Below, piece by piece: positions 8,289 through 16,718 of a DNA stretch of 64,000 nucleotides. Position numbers and translations under genes: made by a program. Source of the stretch: Alphaproteobacteria bacterium. Its GTDB lineage: Bacteria; Pseudomonadota; Alphaproteobacteria; CALKHQ01. Within the stretch, counting starts at the first letter, position 1; every line of letters begins with the position of its first letter. The DNA lies in contig JAWKYB010000002.1 in NCBI GenBank assembly GCA_041396705.1, positions 656,920-720,919 on the forward strand. Reading direction: 5' to 3'. Under the pieces are notes generated by a model, which was given only the letters and a program-made list of their open reading frames with translations, ran no database searches and was not told the origin of the DNA.

Positions 8289-9253
8289 GCCAGCTCGACC
8301 GCGAGCTGGCCGGCCTCGGCCACCGTGTCGTGCTGGTCGCACCCGACCGCTTCGCCACGCTGCCGTGCCCGACCTATCCGGAGATCCGGCTGGCGCTGCG
8401 GCCGCGCGCCGGCGTGGCGCGGGCCTTTGCCGCATTCGATCCCGAGGCGGTGCACATCGCCACCGAGGGACCGCTCGGCTGGGCCGCGCGGCGCCATTGC
8501 CTCGACAACCGGCTGCCGTTCACCACGGCATTCCATACCCGCTTCCCGGACTACCTGCATGCCCGCTTCGGCGTGCCGCGCGCCTGGTCGTTCGCGCTGC
8601 TGCGGCGCTTCCATGGCGCGGGCGCCGGCGTGATGGCGGCGACCGCCTCGCTGGCGCGCGAGCTGGCGGGGCGCGGTTTCGGCAACGTCCGGCCGTGGAC
8701 GCGGGGGGTCGACACGGCGCTGTTCCGACCTCTGGCAGACGACGAGGTTCCGCCGCTGGCGCTGCCGCGCCCGGTGTTCCTGTTCGTCGGCCGGCTGGCG
8801 GTGGAGAAGAACCTGGAGGCGTTTCTCGGCGCCGATCTGCCCGGCACCAAGCTGGTGGTGGGCGACGGGCCGCAGCGTGCCGCGCTGGCCGCACGTTTCC
8901 CGGAGGCCGTGTTCGCCGGCGCCCAGCACGGCGAGGCGCTGGCGCGGCACTACCGGATGGCCGACGTGTTCGTCTTTCCCAGCCGCACCGACACCTTCGG
9001 CCTGGTGATGCTGGAGGCGCTGGCCAGCGGGGTTCCGGTGGCGGCCTACCCGGTGCCGGGCCCGCTCGACGTCATCGGCGACAGCGGTGCCGGCGCGCTC
9101 GGCGACGATCTCGCCGCGGCGGCCATGGCGGCGCTGTCGATTCCGCGCGCGGCCTGCCGGGCGCATGCGGCACGGTTCAACTGGCGCGCGTGCGCCCGGC
9201 TGTTCGTCGCCAACCTGGCCCCGTTCGGCGGAACAAGCGCGCGGGCGGCGTGA
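8225..9253 (+). CDS. Glycosyltransferase family 4 protein
   Basis: A 342-residue GT-B enzyme. It starts MRILIVTDAWLPQVNGVVRT, the N-terminal signature of the GT4 subgroup that includes mannosyl- and glucosyl-diacylglycerol synthases. The C-terminal domain has FLFVGRLAVEKN and SRTDTFGLVMLEALASG (the E-x7-E site). A GAGGAG ribosome-binding site lies within the end of the LpxH-like gene, seven bases or so before this ATG, so translation is likely coupled across the 64-base overlap. It probably makes a glycolipid or extends an envelope glycan; the sugar donor cannot be read from the sequence. Confidence 0.85.
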   Translation: MRILIVTDAWLPQVNGVVRTLSQLDRELAGLGHRVVLVAPDRFATLPCPTYPEIRLALRPRAGVARAFAAFDPEAVHIATEGPLGWAARRHCLDNRLPFTTAFHTRFPDYLHARFGVPRAWSFALLRRFHGAGAGVMAATASLARELAGRGFGNVRPWTRGVDTALFRPLADDEVPPLALPRPVFLFVGRLAVEKNLEAFLGADLPGTKLVVGDGPQRAALAARFPEAVFAGAQHGEALARHYRMADVFVFPSRTDTFGLVMLEALASGVPVAAYPVPGPLDVIGDSGAGALGDDLAAAAMAALSIPRAACRAHAARFNWRACARLFVANLAPFGGTSARAA

Positions 9254-9267
9254 GGGCGCGCGGGCGA

Positions 9268-9289
9268 TGCGCCGGCCGGAACCGGCGCA
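9268..9289. terminator. Hairpin in convergent intergenic space
   Basis: Eight-bp perfect arms (9268-9275 and 9282-9289) enclose a six-base loop, placed between the convergent stops of the GT4 gene (9253) and the PRC-barrel gene (9315). No T-run follows on either strand, so this is a terminator-like structure supported mainly by position. Confidence 0.35.
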
Positions 9290-9314
9290 CCGTCACCGCG
9301 ACCGGTGGTGCCGG

Positions 9315-10268
9315 TCAGTTGAAGGCGGCCCAGTCCAGGTCGGACTCGATCACCGTGTAGCCGGGGGTATCGGTGTCCCATTCCGGCATCGCCTCGAGCG
9401 CGGCTTCCGACGTGTCGAGCAGCACGAAGGCGTCGCGCTCCGGCTCGTAGTCGAACGCGCTCAGGCTGACGGCGCGTTCGCTGTCGCCGATGCCGAGCAC
9501 GCCGTCGTCCAGCGACACGATCAGGAACAGCTCGCCCTGGCCGTTGTGGGCGATCTCCTCGACGCTGCCGATGTCGTCGCCGGCACGGTCGAGGATGTCC
9601 AGCCCGACGATCTCGTCGACGCCGCGGCCGTCGATCAGCGTCCGTGCGTTGCCGAACAGGTCGGCGACCGCGTCCTCCACGTCCTCGGCCATATCCGACA
9701 GGTCGACCGCATCCTCGTCGGCGGCCGCATCGTCCCAGCGATAGACCGCCGGATCCGTCGCCACCGCGTCGATCACCGTGTCGGCGGCGACCACGCTGTA
9801 CAGCCGTGCCCGCGCGCCATAAGGGTCCGCCATCGCCGGCGCGGCGCCGTGGCTGCCCCACAGCACCAGCGCCTCGGCCTCGTCGTTGTAGTCGAAGCGG
9901 GTCAACGGAATGGCCTGGTCGCCGACGCCGGCCAGCGTGCTGGCTTCGTCGTAGCCGACGATCAGGAACAGGCCGCCATTGGCGTTGCGCGCCACCATGG
10001 CGACATGGCCGATCAGGTCGCCGGCCTCGTTGTAGACCGCCATGTCGGCGATGTCGCCGGCCTCGCGGCCGACCAGGGCCTGCACCGCCGACCCGACATT
10101 GTCGGGGTCGACCACGCCGTCGGCGCCCGGATTGCCGACCTCGACCAGCACCTCGGTTTCGGCTGCGGCCTCCGCCTGCGGCATGTCCTCGGCCAGGGCG
10201 GCGCCGCCGGCCATGACCAGCGCGCTGGCCGAAGCCAGCATGGCGCTGCGACTGATGAATGTCCTCAT
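9315..10268 (-). CDS. Periplasmic PRC-barrel domain protein
   Basis: A 317-residue exported protein with a Sec signal peptide (cleavage likely after residue 26, ALA-ED). The mature part contains two PRC-barrel-like modules (about 50-150 and 185-310), recognisable from repeated strand patterns such as AGDIADMAVYNEAGDLIGHV and GLDILDRAGDDIGSVEEI. It is very acidic. Alphaproteobacteria often have exported PRC-barrel proteins of unknown role, some stress-induced. AGGAG precedes the ATG at good spacing. It converges on the GT4 gene and stands alone downstream of the Tat protease gene. Confidence 0.75.
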   Translation of the reverse strand: MRTFISRSAMLASASALVMAGGAALAEDMPQAEAAAETEVLVEVGNPGADGVVDPDNVGSAVQALVGREAGDIADMAVYNEAGDLIGHVAMVARNANGGLFLIVGYDEASTLAGVGDQAIPLTRFDYNDEAEALVLWGSHGAAPAMADPYGARARLYSVVAADTVIDAVATDPAVYRWDDAAADEDAVDLSDMAEDVEDAVADLFGNARTLIDGRGVDEIVGLDILDRAGDDIGSVEEIAHNGQGELFLIVSLDDGVLGIGDSERAVSLSAFDYEPERDAFVLLDTSEAALEAMPEWDTDTPGYTVIESDLDWAAFN

Positions 10269-10392
10269 CGTGGTTCTCCTCAGCTTTGGTGTTTGCCGGA
10301 TCGCGGCCGACCCGCGGCACGCGATCCATGCAAGGAGAAACGCACGAGGCGGATTCAGTTCCGCCGCGGCACCGGATTTCGGCTGCGTGCCG

Positions 10393-11034
10393 TCAGGCCG
10401 GATAGACCCGGATGCGCGCCAGGAAGGCGCGGCCGTGCCATTCCATGCCGGTCAGCTGGCGCCGGCCGACGCCTGGCCACGGGTCGCGCACCACCGCGCC
10501 GGTGACCTCGCCGTTGCCCTGGGCGTCGCGCCGGTAGAGGATCGAGGTCAGCACCATCGCATGGCCCATGGTGCCGATGATCAGCGGCTTGTTCTCGGCC
10601 AGGTCCTGCGCCGCCGTGAACTCGTTTGCGGTATAGGCGTCGGATTCCACCTCGAACGGCCGGCCGCCGTCGTCGCGCCACGGCCGGTTCAGGTTGCCGA
10701 GGATCTGCTCCGGCCAGGCCGGCATGTTGACGATGCCACCCCATGTTTCCTCGACGATGCGCTCCTGCGGCACGTGGAAGCCGTGGAAGCGGAACACCAT
10801 CTCGATGCAGGCCGCCCAGCACCACTGGTTGAGGTGCTGGCTGCCGACCGCGGCCGCCGTGGCCGAGGCGACCTCGCGGCTGATGCCAGCCTCGCACTGC
10901 TGCAGCCCGTAGCCGTCGAAGGCGCCGCAGACCTTTTCCGCGGCTGCCGGCGTCGCCAGCGCCACGCCGACCAGCGCCGAGCCGGCGCCGATGCCGCGCA
11001 GCACCTGCCGGCGGTGGAGACTCACGTCCGTCAT
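10393..11034 (-). CDS. Tat-exported papain-like cysteine protease family protein
   Basis: A 213-residue protein with a twin-arginine signal (RRQVLRG followed by a hydrophobic run ending ATPAAA). The mature domain shows a papain-like triad: Cys in NQWCWAACIEM, His in GTMGHAMVLT and an Asp in VVRDPWPG. The QWCWAA block recalls the C39/AvrRpt2-like (peptidase C70) papain families, whose bacterial chromosomal members mostly have no known substrate. I start at the ATG at 11034, preceded by GGGGGA; an in-frame start at 11058 is possible but would put eight extra residues before the Tat motif. Export through Tat implies folding in the cytoplasm. Substrate unknown. Confidence 0.7.
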   Translation of the reverse strand: MTDVSLHRRQVLRGIGAGSALVGVALATPAAAEKVCGAFDGYGLQQCEAGISREVASATAAAVGSQHLNQWCWAACIEMVFRFHGFHVPQERIVEETWGGIVNMPAWPEQILGNLNRPWRDDGGRPFEVESDAYTANEFTAAQDLAENKPLIIGTMGHAMVLTSILYRRDAQGNGEVTGAVVRDPWPGVGRRQLTGMEWHGRAFLARIRVYPA

Positions 11035-11142
11035 TGGCCAATCCCCCGATTCTGCCATCGCGGTGGCCGGGCGGCCGGCGGGCCGCCCGGGACATCGATC
11101 AGGGCATGAAAAAGGGGCCGTTCTGTGGCGACGCGCGTCGGC

Positions 11143-12141
11143 CTACAGCGCGCGCACTTCGACCCGTTCGGCCGCCGCGACCGCCAGCGGGTTGCGCAGG
11201 GCGCGGCCGAAGCAGCCCGCCTCGATCTCGAACACGTCGCCCGGTTCGACCCGGATGCCGTCGGCGAAGCTCAGCGTCGCGGTGCCGAAGCTGTGCACAT
11301 GCACGTCGCCCGGCCGGCGGAACAGATCGTATTTGAAATGATGCGCCTCCAGGTTGGCGATGGTGTGGGACATGTTGGCCTCGCCGGACAGGAACGGCTT
11401 CTCCCATATCACCCGCTCGCCGCGCCGGATGCGCGAGGTGCCCTCGACCGAGGCCGGCAGGTCGCCGACCAGCAACTCCGGTCCGAACGACAGCGTGCGC
11501 AGCTTGGAATGGGCCAGCCACAAATAGTTCTGCCGCTCCATCACGTGGTCGGAGAACTCGTTGGCCAGCGCAAAGCCCAGCCGCCACGGCGTGCCGTCGG
11601 GACCGATCAGGTAGACGCCGGCCACTTCCGGCTCCTCGCCGCCGTCGTCGGCGAAGGCGGGCGACACCAGCGGCTGCTCCGGCGCGGAGACCAGGCTGCC
11701 GTCGCCCTTGTAGAACCACTCCGGCTGCACGCCGACGGTGCCCGGCGCCGGCTTGCCGCCCTCGAGGCCCATGCGGAACATCTTCATCGAGTCCGTCAGC
11801 GTCTCGACATCGGCGCCGGTCACCTTCTGGTGCATCGAATCGCGGGTGGCGGCGGAGCCGAGGTGGGTCAGCCCGGTGCCGGTCACCAGCAAGTGGGCGC
11901 CGTCGGCGTGGTCGACCGGACAGAGCAGGCGCCGCTCGGCGACGATCGCGTCATAGTCGTCGCCGCCGGCGCTGGCGATGCCGGCGGCCAGGTCGGCCAG
12001 CCGGGCACGCTCGGCGATCGCGCGGCCGGCGAGCTGGTAGGTGGTCTCGATGCCGGCAAGGCGCTCGAGCGCGGCACCGTCGCCGGCGATGCGGCCGACG
12101 GCGCGCTTGCCGTCGGCGGTGGTGTACTGGATCAGGCGCAT
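11143..12141 (-). CDS. AraD1/GguC-type fumarylacetoacetate hydrolase-fold protein
   Basis: A 332-residue protein resembling the AraD1 family (Agrobacterium GguC relatives) within the FAH superfamily. Members are proposed 2-keto-3-deoxy-L-arabinonate dehydratases of non-phosphorylating pentose catabolism, or are of unknown function beside sugar transporters. Visible features are the N-terminal MRLIQYT strand, the TGTGLTHLGSAATRD segment, and an FAH-like C-terminal core with LANEFSDHVMERQNYLWLAH and HSFGTATLSFADGI. No sugar transporter or dehydrogenase gene flanks it here, so the pathway is unclear. It lies between the protease and antiporter genes on the same strand with 108- and 111-base gaps, so it is probably transcribed separately. 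Confidence 0.75.
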   Translation of the reverse strand: MRLIQYTTADGKRAVGRIAGDGAALERLAGIETTYQLAGRAIAERARLADLAAGIASAGGDDYDAIVAERRLLCPVDHADGAHLLVTGTGLTHLGSAATRDSMHQKVTGADVETLTDSMKMFRMGLEGGKPAPGTVGVQPEWFYKGDGSLVSAPEQPLVSPAFADDGGEEPEVAGVYLIGPDGTPWRLGFALANEFSDHVMERQNYLWLAHSKLRTLSFGPELLVGDLPASVEGTSRIRRGERVIWEKPFLSGEANMSHTIANLEAHHFKYDLFRRPGDVHVHSFGTATLSFADGIRVEPGDVFEIEAGCFGRALRNPLAVAAAERVEVRAL

Positions 12142-12252
12142 GGGGCGTTTCCAATCGGCTTCGGGTTGGTGGCGGCTTCTCGTTGGAGGCCCAGGTCTTA
12201 CGGCCTGCGCGGCGGGGCCGCAATGGGCGCGCGAACGCGGCCGGCGTCCCGG

Positions 12253-14007
12253 TTACGAACCGTCGCGCCCTTCCATGAACTGCTCGCGCGCCTGCTCGAC
12301 CCGGCGGCCGACCACCTCGGCCTGGGCGCCGAAGGCGGAAAGCAGGCTGGCGCCCAGCTGCAGGCTCGATTCCAGCGTTTCCGGCGTGGCATGGCTGGCG
12401 CCGATGCCCAGCAGCTGGCGCGCGGCGTCGCGGTCGCTGGCGCGGCAATGCAGCGGCAGGGTCTGCCATTCGCGGCGCACCGCGCGCACGATGGACTCGG
12501 TCGCGCGCGGCTCGTCGACCGTGACCACGACGGCGCGCGCCCGGTCGGCGCCGGCCCGGCGCAGCAGGTCGGGGCGGGTGCCGTCGCCGAACATCGCGGC
12601 ATAGCCGGCCCGGCGCAGCTGGGCGACCCGTCCCGGGTTGCGGTCGACGGCCAGCACCGGGATGTCCTCGGCCTCGAGCATGCGCGCGACCTGGCGGCCG
12701 ACCCGGCCGAAGCCGATGACGATGACGTGCTCCGACAGGCTTTCGTCGTCGGCCGTCGCGGCATCGGCGGCGGCGCGCCGCGCCTCCAGCCGGGTGGCGA
12801 GCAGGCCGGCCGGCGCCGCCAGGAACGGCGTCACCATGATCGACAGCGCCGCCACGATCAGGGCCGCCTGGGCCACCGCCGGTTCGACGACCCCCTGGCT
12901 GCCGGCAAGGCTGAGCACGACCAGTGCGAATTCGCCCGCCTGCGACAGCAGCACGCCGGTTTCCATCGCCCGCGGCCAGTCCAGCCCGAACAGGCGGGCC
13001 AGACCGGCGACGATCGCCGCCTTGACCAGCATCAGCCCGACCATCGCCAGCGCGATCCAGCCCAGTTGCGGCCAGACCGCGGCCGGCTGGATGGTCATGC
13101 CGATCGAGGCGAAGAACAGGCCCAGCAGCAGGCCCTTGAACGGCTCCAGGTCGACCTCGATCTGGTGGCGGTACTCGGTCTCGGCCAGCAACATGCCGGC
13201 GAGGAAGGCGCCGAGCGCGGCCGACAGGCCGGCCGCCGCGGTCGCGACCGAGGCGCCGACGGCGATGAACAGCGTGCCGGCCATGAATGCGTCCGGCGCG
13301 CGCGAGGCGCCGACCAGCTGTAGCAGCGGCCGGGCGACGAAGCGGCCGGCCGCCACGATCAGGCTGACGATGACCGCGCCGCCGAGCAGCAGCTCGCCGA
13401 GCGACAGCCACACCGATTCCGCCTGCGCGCTGTCGCCGACCGCCAGCAGCGACGTTGCCAGCAGCAGCGGCGCCACCGCCAGGTCCTGCAGCAGCAGGAT
13501 GGCGAAGGCGCGCCGGCCGACGGGGGTGGTGGTGCGCCGCGATTCGGCCAGCAGCTGCATCACCATGGCGGTCGACGACAGCGCCAGCGCGGCGCCCAGG
13601 ATGACGGCGGCGACGCCGTCGAGTCCGAGCGCGGCCGCCGCGGCCGCGATCACCAGCGCGCACAGCGCCAGCTGCAGCCCACCCAGCCCGAACACCAGAC
13701 GCCGCAGGGTCCATAGCCGGCGGAACGACAGCTCCAGGCCCAGCGTGAACAGCAGTAGCGACACGCCGACCTCGGCAAAGAGGCGCACCTGCTCGGTTTC
13801 GGAGAACACCACGCTGCGCAGCCACGGCTGCGCCGGCACCAGTTGGCCGAGCACGCCCGGCCCGACGGCGACGCCGAACAGCAGGAAGCCGACGATCGGG
13901 CTGATCCGCAGCCAGCGACACAGCGCCGGCAGCACGGCGGCCGCGGCCAGAAAGGCCAGCGCCTGGCCCAGATACGGCAGCGACTGGTGGGCCTGATCGG
14001 GCGGCAC
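12253..14007 (-). CDS. Monovalent cation:proton antiporter-2 (CPA2) family protein, KefB/KefC-like
   Basis: A 584-residue inner-membrane protein. About twelve hydrophobic segments in residues 10-395 form a Na/H-exchanger domain, including FLLFGVAVGPGVLG and GAFLAGMLLAETEYRHQIE, the latter characteristic of Kef-type systems. A RCK/TrkA-N domain follows from about 420 with the nucleotide-binding loop IGFGRVGRQVARMLE. Only a short tail follows. The start is a GTG at 14007. It predicts K+ or Na+ efflux in exchange for H+, gated by ligand or redox state at the RCK domain. No KefF/KefG-type oxidoreductase is adjacent. A strong hairpin separates it from the caspase-like gene upstream. Confidence 0.9.
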   Translation of the reverse strand: MPPDQAHQSLPYLGQALAFLAAAAVLPALCRWLRISPIVGFLLFGVAVGPGVLGQLVPAQPWLRSVVFSETEQVRLFAEVGVSLLLFTLGLELSFRRLWTLRRLVFGLGGLQLALCALVIAAAAAALGLDGVAAVILGAALALSSTAMVMQLLAESRRTTTPVGRRAFAILLLQDLAVAPLLLATSLLAVGDSAQAESVWLSLGELLLGGAVIVSLIVAAGRFVARPLLQLVGASRAPDAFMAGTLFIAVGASVATAAAGLSAALGAFLAGMLLAETEYRHQIEVDLEPFKGLLLGLFFASIGMTIQPAAVWPQLGWIALAMVGLMLVKAAIVAGLARLFGLDWPRAMETGVLLSQAGEFALVVLSLAGSQGVVEPAVAQAALIVAALSIMVTPFLAAPAGLLATRLEARRAAADAATADDESLSEHVIVIGFGRVGRQVARMLEAEDIPVLAVDRNPGRVAQLRRAGYAAMFGDGTRPDLLRRAGADRARAVVVTVDEPRATESIVRAVRREWQTLPLHCRASDRDAARQLLGIGASHATPETLESSLQLGASLLSAFGAQAEVVGRRVEQAREQFMEGRDGS

Positions 14008-14037
14008 GGTTCCCTCGCTGCCGGAACGGGAGGCGGT

Positions 14038-14062
14038 CGGTGCCCCGGCGCCCGGGGCGCCG
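14038..14062. terminator. Eleven-bp GC hairpin between caspase-like and antiporter genes
   Basis: Arms 14038-14048 and 14052-14062 pair fully (one T-G wobble) around a three-base loop. It lies between the stop of the caspase-like gene (14077) and the antiporter start (14007), both on the minus strand. No T-run follows, so it may terminate weakly or protect the upstream transcript. Confidence 0.35.
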
Positions 14063-14076
14063 CGCCGCGGCCGGGG

Positions 14077-16467
14077 TCAGTAGAGCGCGGTGAAGCGCCC
14101 CGCGTCCATCACCCCGATCCGGCGGCCGTTCTGCACGTCGACGACCGCGCCGTTCCCGTTCGGGCTGTTGCGGTTCCACTCGCCGCTGACGGTGACCCCG
14201 GCCGGCGATTCGCTGACGCCGAGGCCGTTGATCTCGCCGGCCACCCATTCGCCGGCGAAGACGACGCCGCCCGGATATTCGTAGACGCCGAGCCCGCTCG
14301 GCACGCGCGCCTGCTCCTCGCCGGCATAGCGGCTGTCGCTCTGGAACAGGTGGACGCCGAGCGTCGGCTCGTTGTTGGCGAACAACCCGGCGAAGCTCTG
14401 GCCGTTCGAGGCCTGCAGCACGCCGTAGCCCTCCAGCGTTGTGCCGTTGACCTCGCCGCGATAGACGCCGTCGGCCCACGAGATCTCGATGGCGTCGTCG
14501 GTCGCGGCCAGGGCCTGCGCCTTGGTCGCCGCCTCCTCGGCGCTGGCCGCGGTGGCGCGCGCCGTGTCGGCGATCGCTTCCGCCGCCGCCGCCGCCAGCT
14601 CGGCACGCTGGCGCAGGGTCATGCCGCCGCTGGCCGGCGGGTCGAGCGACTGCAGGTAGCGGTCGATGGCGCCCTGGGTGCCGGGGCCGTAGATGCCGTC
14701 CAGCGTGCCGTCGTAGTAGCCGAGCGCCTGCAGCGCCACCTGGGCGAAGCGCACCTGCGCCCGCGGTGCCTGGGCCGGGTCCCAGAGGGCGCGGCCCTCG
14801 GCCGAGGGTGCCGGCGTCACGCTGACCGGCATGCTGAAGGCGACCTCGCCGCCATGGGCGTCCCGGGCGAGCAGGGCGAACGCGCCGGCATCGCCGGAAT
14901 GGCCGGGCTTCGGCCGGTATTCCAGCGCCGCCAGGGCCTCGGCGGCGAGCTCCTGGCCGACCGCGACCGCGGCGCCGCCGGCCAGGATCTCGCCGAAGCG
15001 GGGCAACTGGGTGACCGAGACGGTGACCGCGTCGCCGTCGGGATCAGACGGCGCCGGAACCGAGAACCGGACCGGCGTCGCATCGGCGGCGACGGTCATC
15101 GCGGGGATGTCCAGCGCGACCGGCGGACGGTTCTGCCGGGCGGCGATGTGCAGCACGATCTCGGCGACCACGGCCGCCTGCGACGGGTCCGCGATCTGCA
15201 GCGACAACAGCTCGTCGACGTCGCCGGTGTCGCCGGGCGTCAGCACGACGCTGTCGAGCTGAGCCGCGGTACGGCGGTCGCCCAGCGCACGGGCGGTGCC
15301 GCCGGCGGTCACCGCCACGGTCGACGGCAGCGACACGACCTCGATGGTCAGCGCGTCGCCGTCGGGATCGCTCGGATCGGGCAGGTCGACGGTCACCGGC
15401 GCACCGCCGGCGACCAGGTCGACCGGCGGAATCGCAGCAATCTCCGGCGGCCGGTTCTGCGGCGGCGCGGCCGTCCCGTCCTGTCCGCCGGCCTGGCTGC
15501 CCGCTTCGGCGCCGCTGGTCATCCGCTGGCTGGCCAGCAGCTGCAGCAGCATCTGGCGCGCCTCGGTGGTGAATGCGCCGGCCGGGTAGTCCTGCAGATA
15601 CTCCTTCAGCGCATCCAGCCGCTCGGCGTCGGTGGGCTGCAGCAGCACGCGATCCCAGGCCCGGCGCTCCTGTGCATTGACCGCGGGCTCCTGCACCGGG
15701 TTCAGCGCCAGCGGCTCCGACAGCGTCTCGCGCACCCACGGCGGCGGCGCGACGCCGCGCCGCTCCGCCATCTCGTCGCGGGCCATGACCAGCGCGTCCT
15801 CGAACTGGACACCCGGCCGGTTGGCATAGTCGAACACCTTGGCGGTAAAGTCGCCCAGCGTCGGGTCGGCCGCGACGATGGTCTTGCCCGGCTCGACCGC
15901 CAGCGCGAAGGCCGCCGGAATCGTCGTCTCGCGCGGCTCCGCCATCGCGCCGGTCAGGCCGCCGGCATCCGCCTGGGCCAGCGCGACGCCGCCTTCGAGG
16001 AAGAACCAGGCGCTGTGCACGCCTGATCGCTCGATACGCTCGATCAGCGGGTCGACGGCGACGCCGGCGGTCAGCAGGTCGGTCGCCGCGGCGATGCGCA
16101 CATTGGTCGGCACCATGAAATTGCGGCCGTCGAGGTCGAGGATGTGGCCGGCGAAATAGACCACGGCGACGTCGGCGTCGGGCAGCAGGCGCAGGAAACG
16201 CTGGCTGGCGGCAAGCATCTCGCCGCGGCTGGCATTGGCGTAGCGCAGCACCTGGAAGCCGGCGCCGGACAGGAACTGGGCGACCACGGCGGCATCGGCG
16301 GTCGAACCCGGCGCGGCAGGCAGGTGGTCGTAGCCCTCGTTGCCGATCACCAGCGCCACGCCGACAACGCCGCCGGGGCCGGGCTGCGCCTCGGCGCCGT
16401 TGTGCGCGAACGTCGCGACGAGGACCGCGAGAATCAGGCCGAGTGCCGGATGGCGGCGTTTCCGCAT
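14077..16467 (-). CDS. Secreted caspase-fold protein with peptidoglycan-binding and MORN repeats; catalytic Cys apparently lost
   Basis: A 796-residue protein. Residues 1-28 are a Sec signal peptide. About 32-260 is a caspase (p20) domain: ALVIGNEGYDHLP, then VVYFAGHILDLDGRNFMVPTN with the dyad histidine at 108. Where caspase-family proteins have LDAC with the nucleophile, this one reads LEGG (157-160), so Gly160 occupies the cysteine position; the Gly usually following the His is Ile. About 325-565 holds two cadherin/VCBS-like repeats (each with SDPDGDA), about 571-610 a PG_binding_1-like motif (YDGTLDGIYGPGTQGAID), and about 667-780 MORN-like repeats. The ATG at 16467 opens a clean signal peptide. 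It is divergent from tssA. It probably acts as an envelope scaffold rather than a protease. Confidence 0.75.
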   Translation of the reverse strand: MRKRRHPALGLILAVLVATFAHNGAEAQPGPGGVVGVALVIGNEGYDHLPAAPGSTADAAVVAQFLSGAGFQVLRYANASRGEMLAASQRFLRLLPDADVAVVYFAGHILDLDGRNFMVPTNVRIAAATDLLTAGVAVDPLIERIERSGVHSAWFFLEGGVALAQADAGGLTGAMAEPRETTIPAAFALAVEPGKTIVAADPTLGDFTAKVFDYANRPGVQFEDALVMARDEMAERRGVAPPPWVRETLSEPLALNPVQEPAVNAQERRAWDRVLLQPTDAERLDALKEYLQDYPAGAFTTEARQMLLQLLASQRMTSGAEAGSQAGGQDGTAAPPQNRPPEIAAIPPVDLVAGGAPVTVDLPDPSDPDGDALTIEVVSLPSTVAVTAGGTARALGDRRTAAQLDSVVLTPGDTGDVDELLSLQIADPSQAAVVAEIVLHIAARQNRPPVALDIPAMTVAADATPVRFSVPAPSDPDGDAVTVSVTQLPRFGEILAGGAAVAVGQELAAEALAALEYRPKPGHSGDAGAFALLARDAHGGEVAFSMPVSVTPAPSAEGRALWDPAQAPRAQVRFAQVALQALGYYDGTLDGIYGPGTQGAIDRYLQSLDPPASGGMTLRQRAELAAAAAEAIADTARATAASAEEAATKAQALAATDDAIEISWADGVYRGEVNGTTLEGYGVLQASNGQSFAGLFANNEPTLGVHLFQSDSRYAGEEQARVPSGLGVYEYPGGVVFAGEWVAGEINGLGVSESPAGVTVSGEWNRNSPNGNGAVVDVQNGRRIGVMDAGRFTALY

Positions 16468-16718
16468 GGTCGGTCGCCCTGTCGCTGATCGCTGCCCACT
16501 ACAGTCCCAGACCCGATGGATGCCGGTGCCTGGCCGCCCATCGCAGCGCTGCCGGTTTAGTGGATTCATGACCCCCGTGCAATAGAGCCCGCCCGCCTCG
16601 GCGATGGCCGCGGGACATTCGGATTGACCCTCCGGTCGCCTATGATAGCGTGTCGCCGCCCGTTCCGCCCCACCCCCGCGGCGCCCGGATTTCTGCGCCG
16701 GCAGAGGAAGAGTCCCGC
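16468..16718. promoter_or_regulatory. Divergent region between caspase-like gene and tssA
   Basis: This 251-base space holds the promoters of two divergent genes. On the plus strand TATGAT (16641-16646) is close to a perfect -10 box, 70-odd bases before the tssA ATG; the hexamer 17 bases upstream is a poor -35. GAGGAAG before the ATG at 16719 is the tssA ribosome-binding site. No sigma-54 element with correct GG-N10-GC spacing was found here. Confidence 0.35.

Noticed and set aside
16520..16545. TGGCCGCCCATCGCA upstream of tssA as a possible sigma-54 element
   Set aside because: GG and GC are nine bases apart and the -12 part reads TCGC rather than TTGC.
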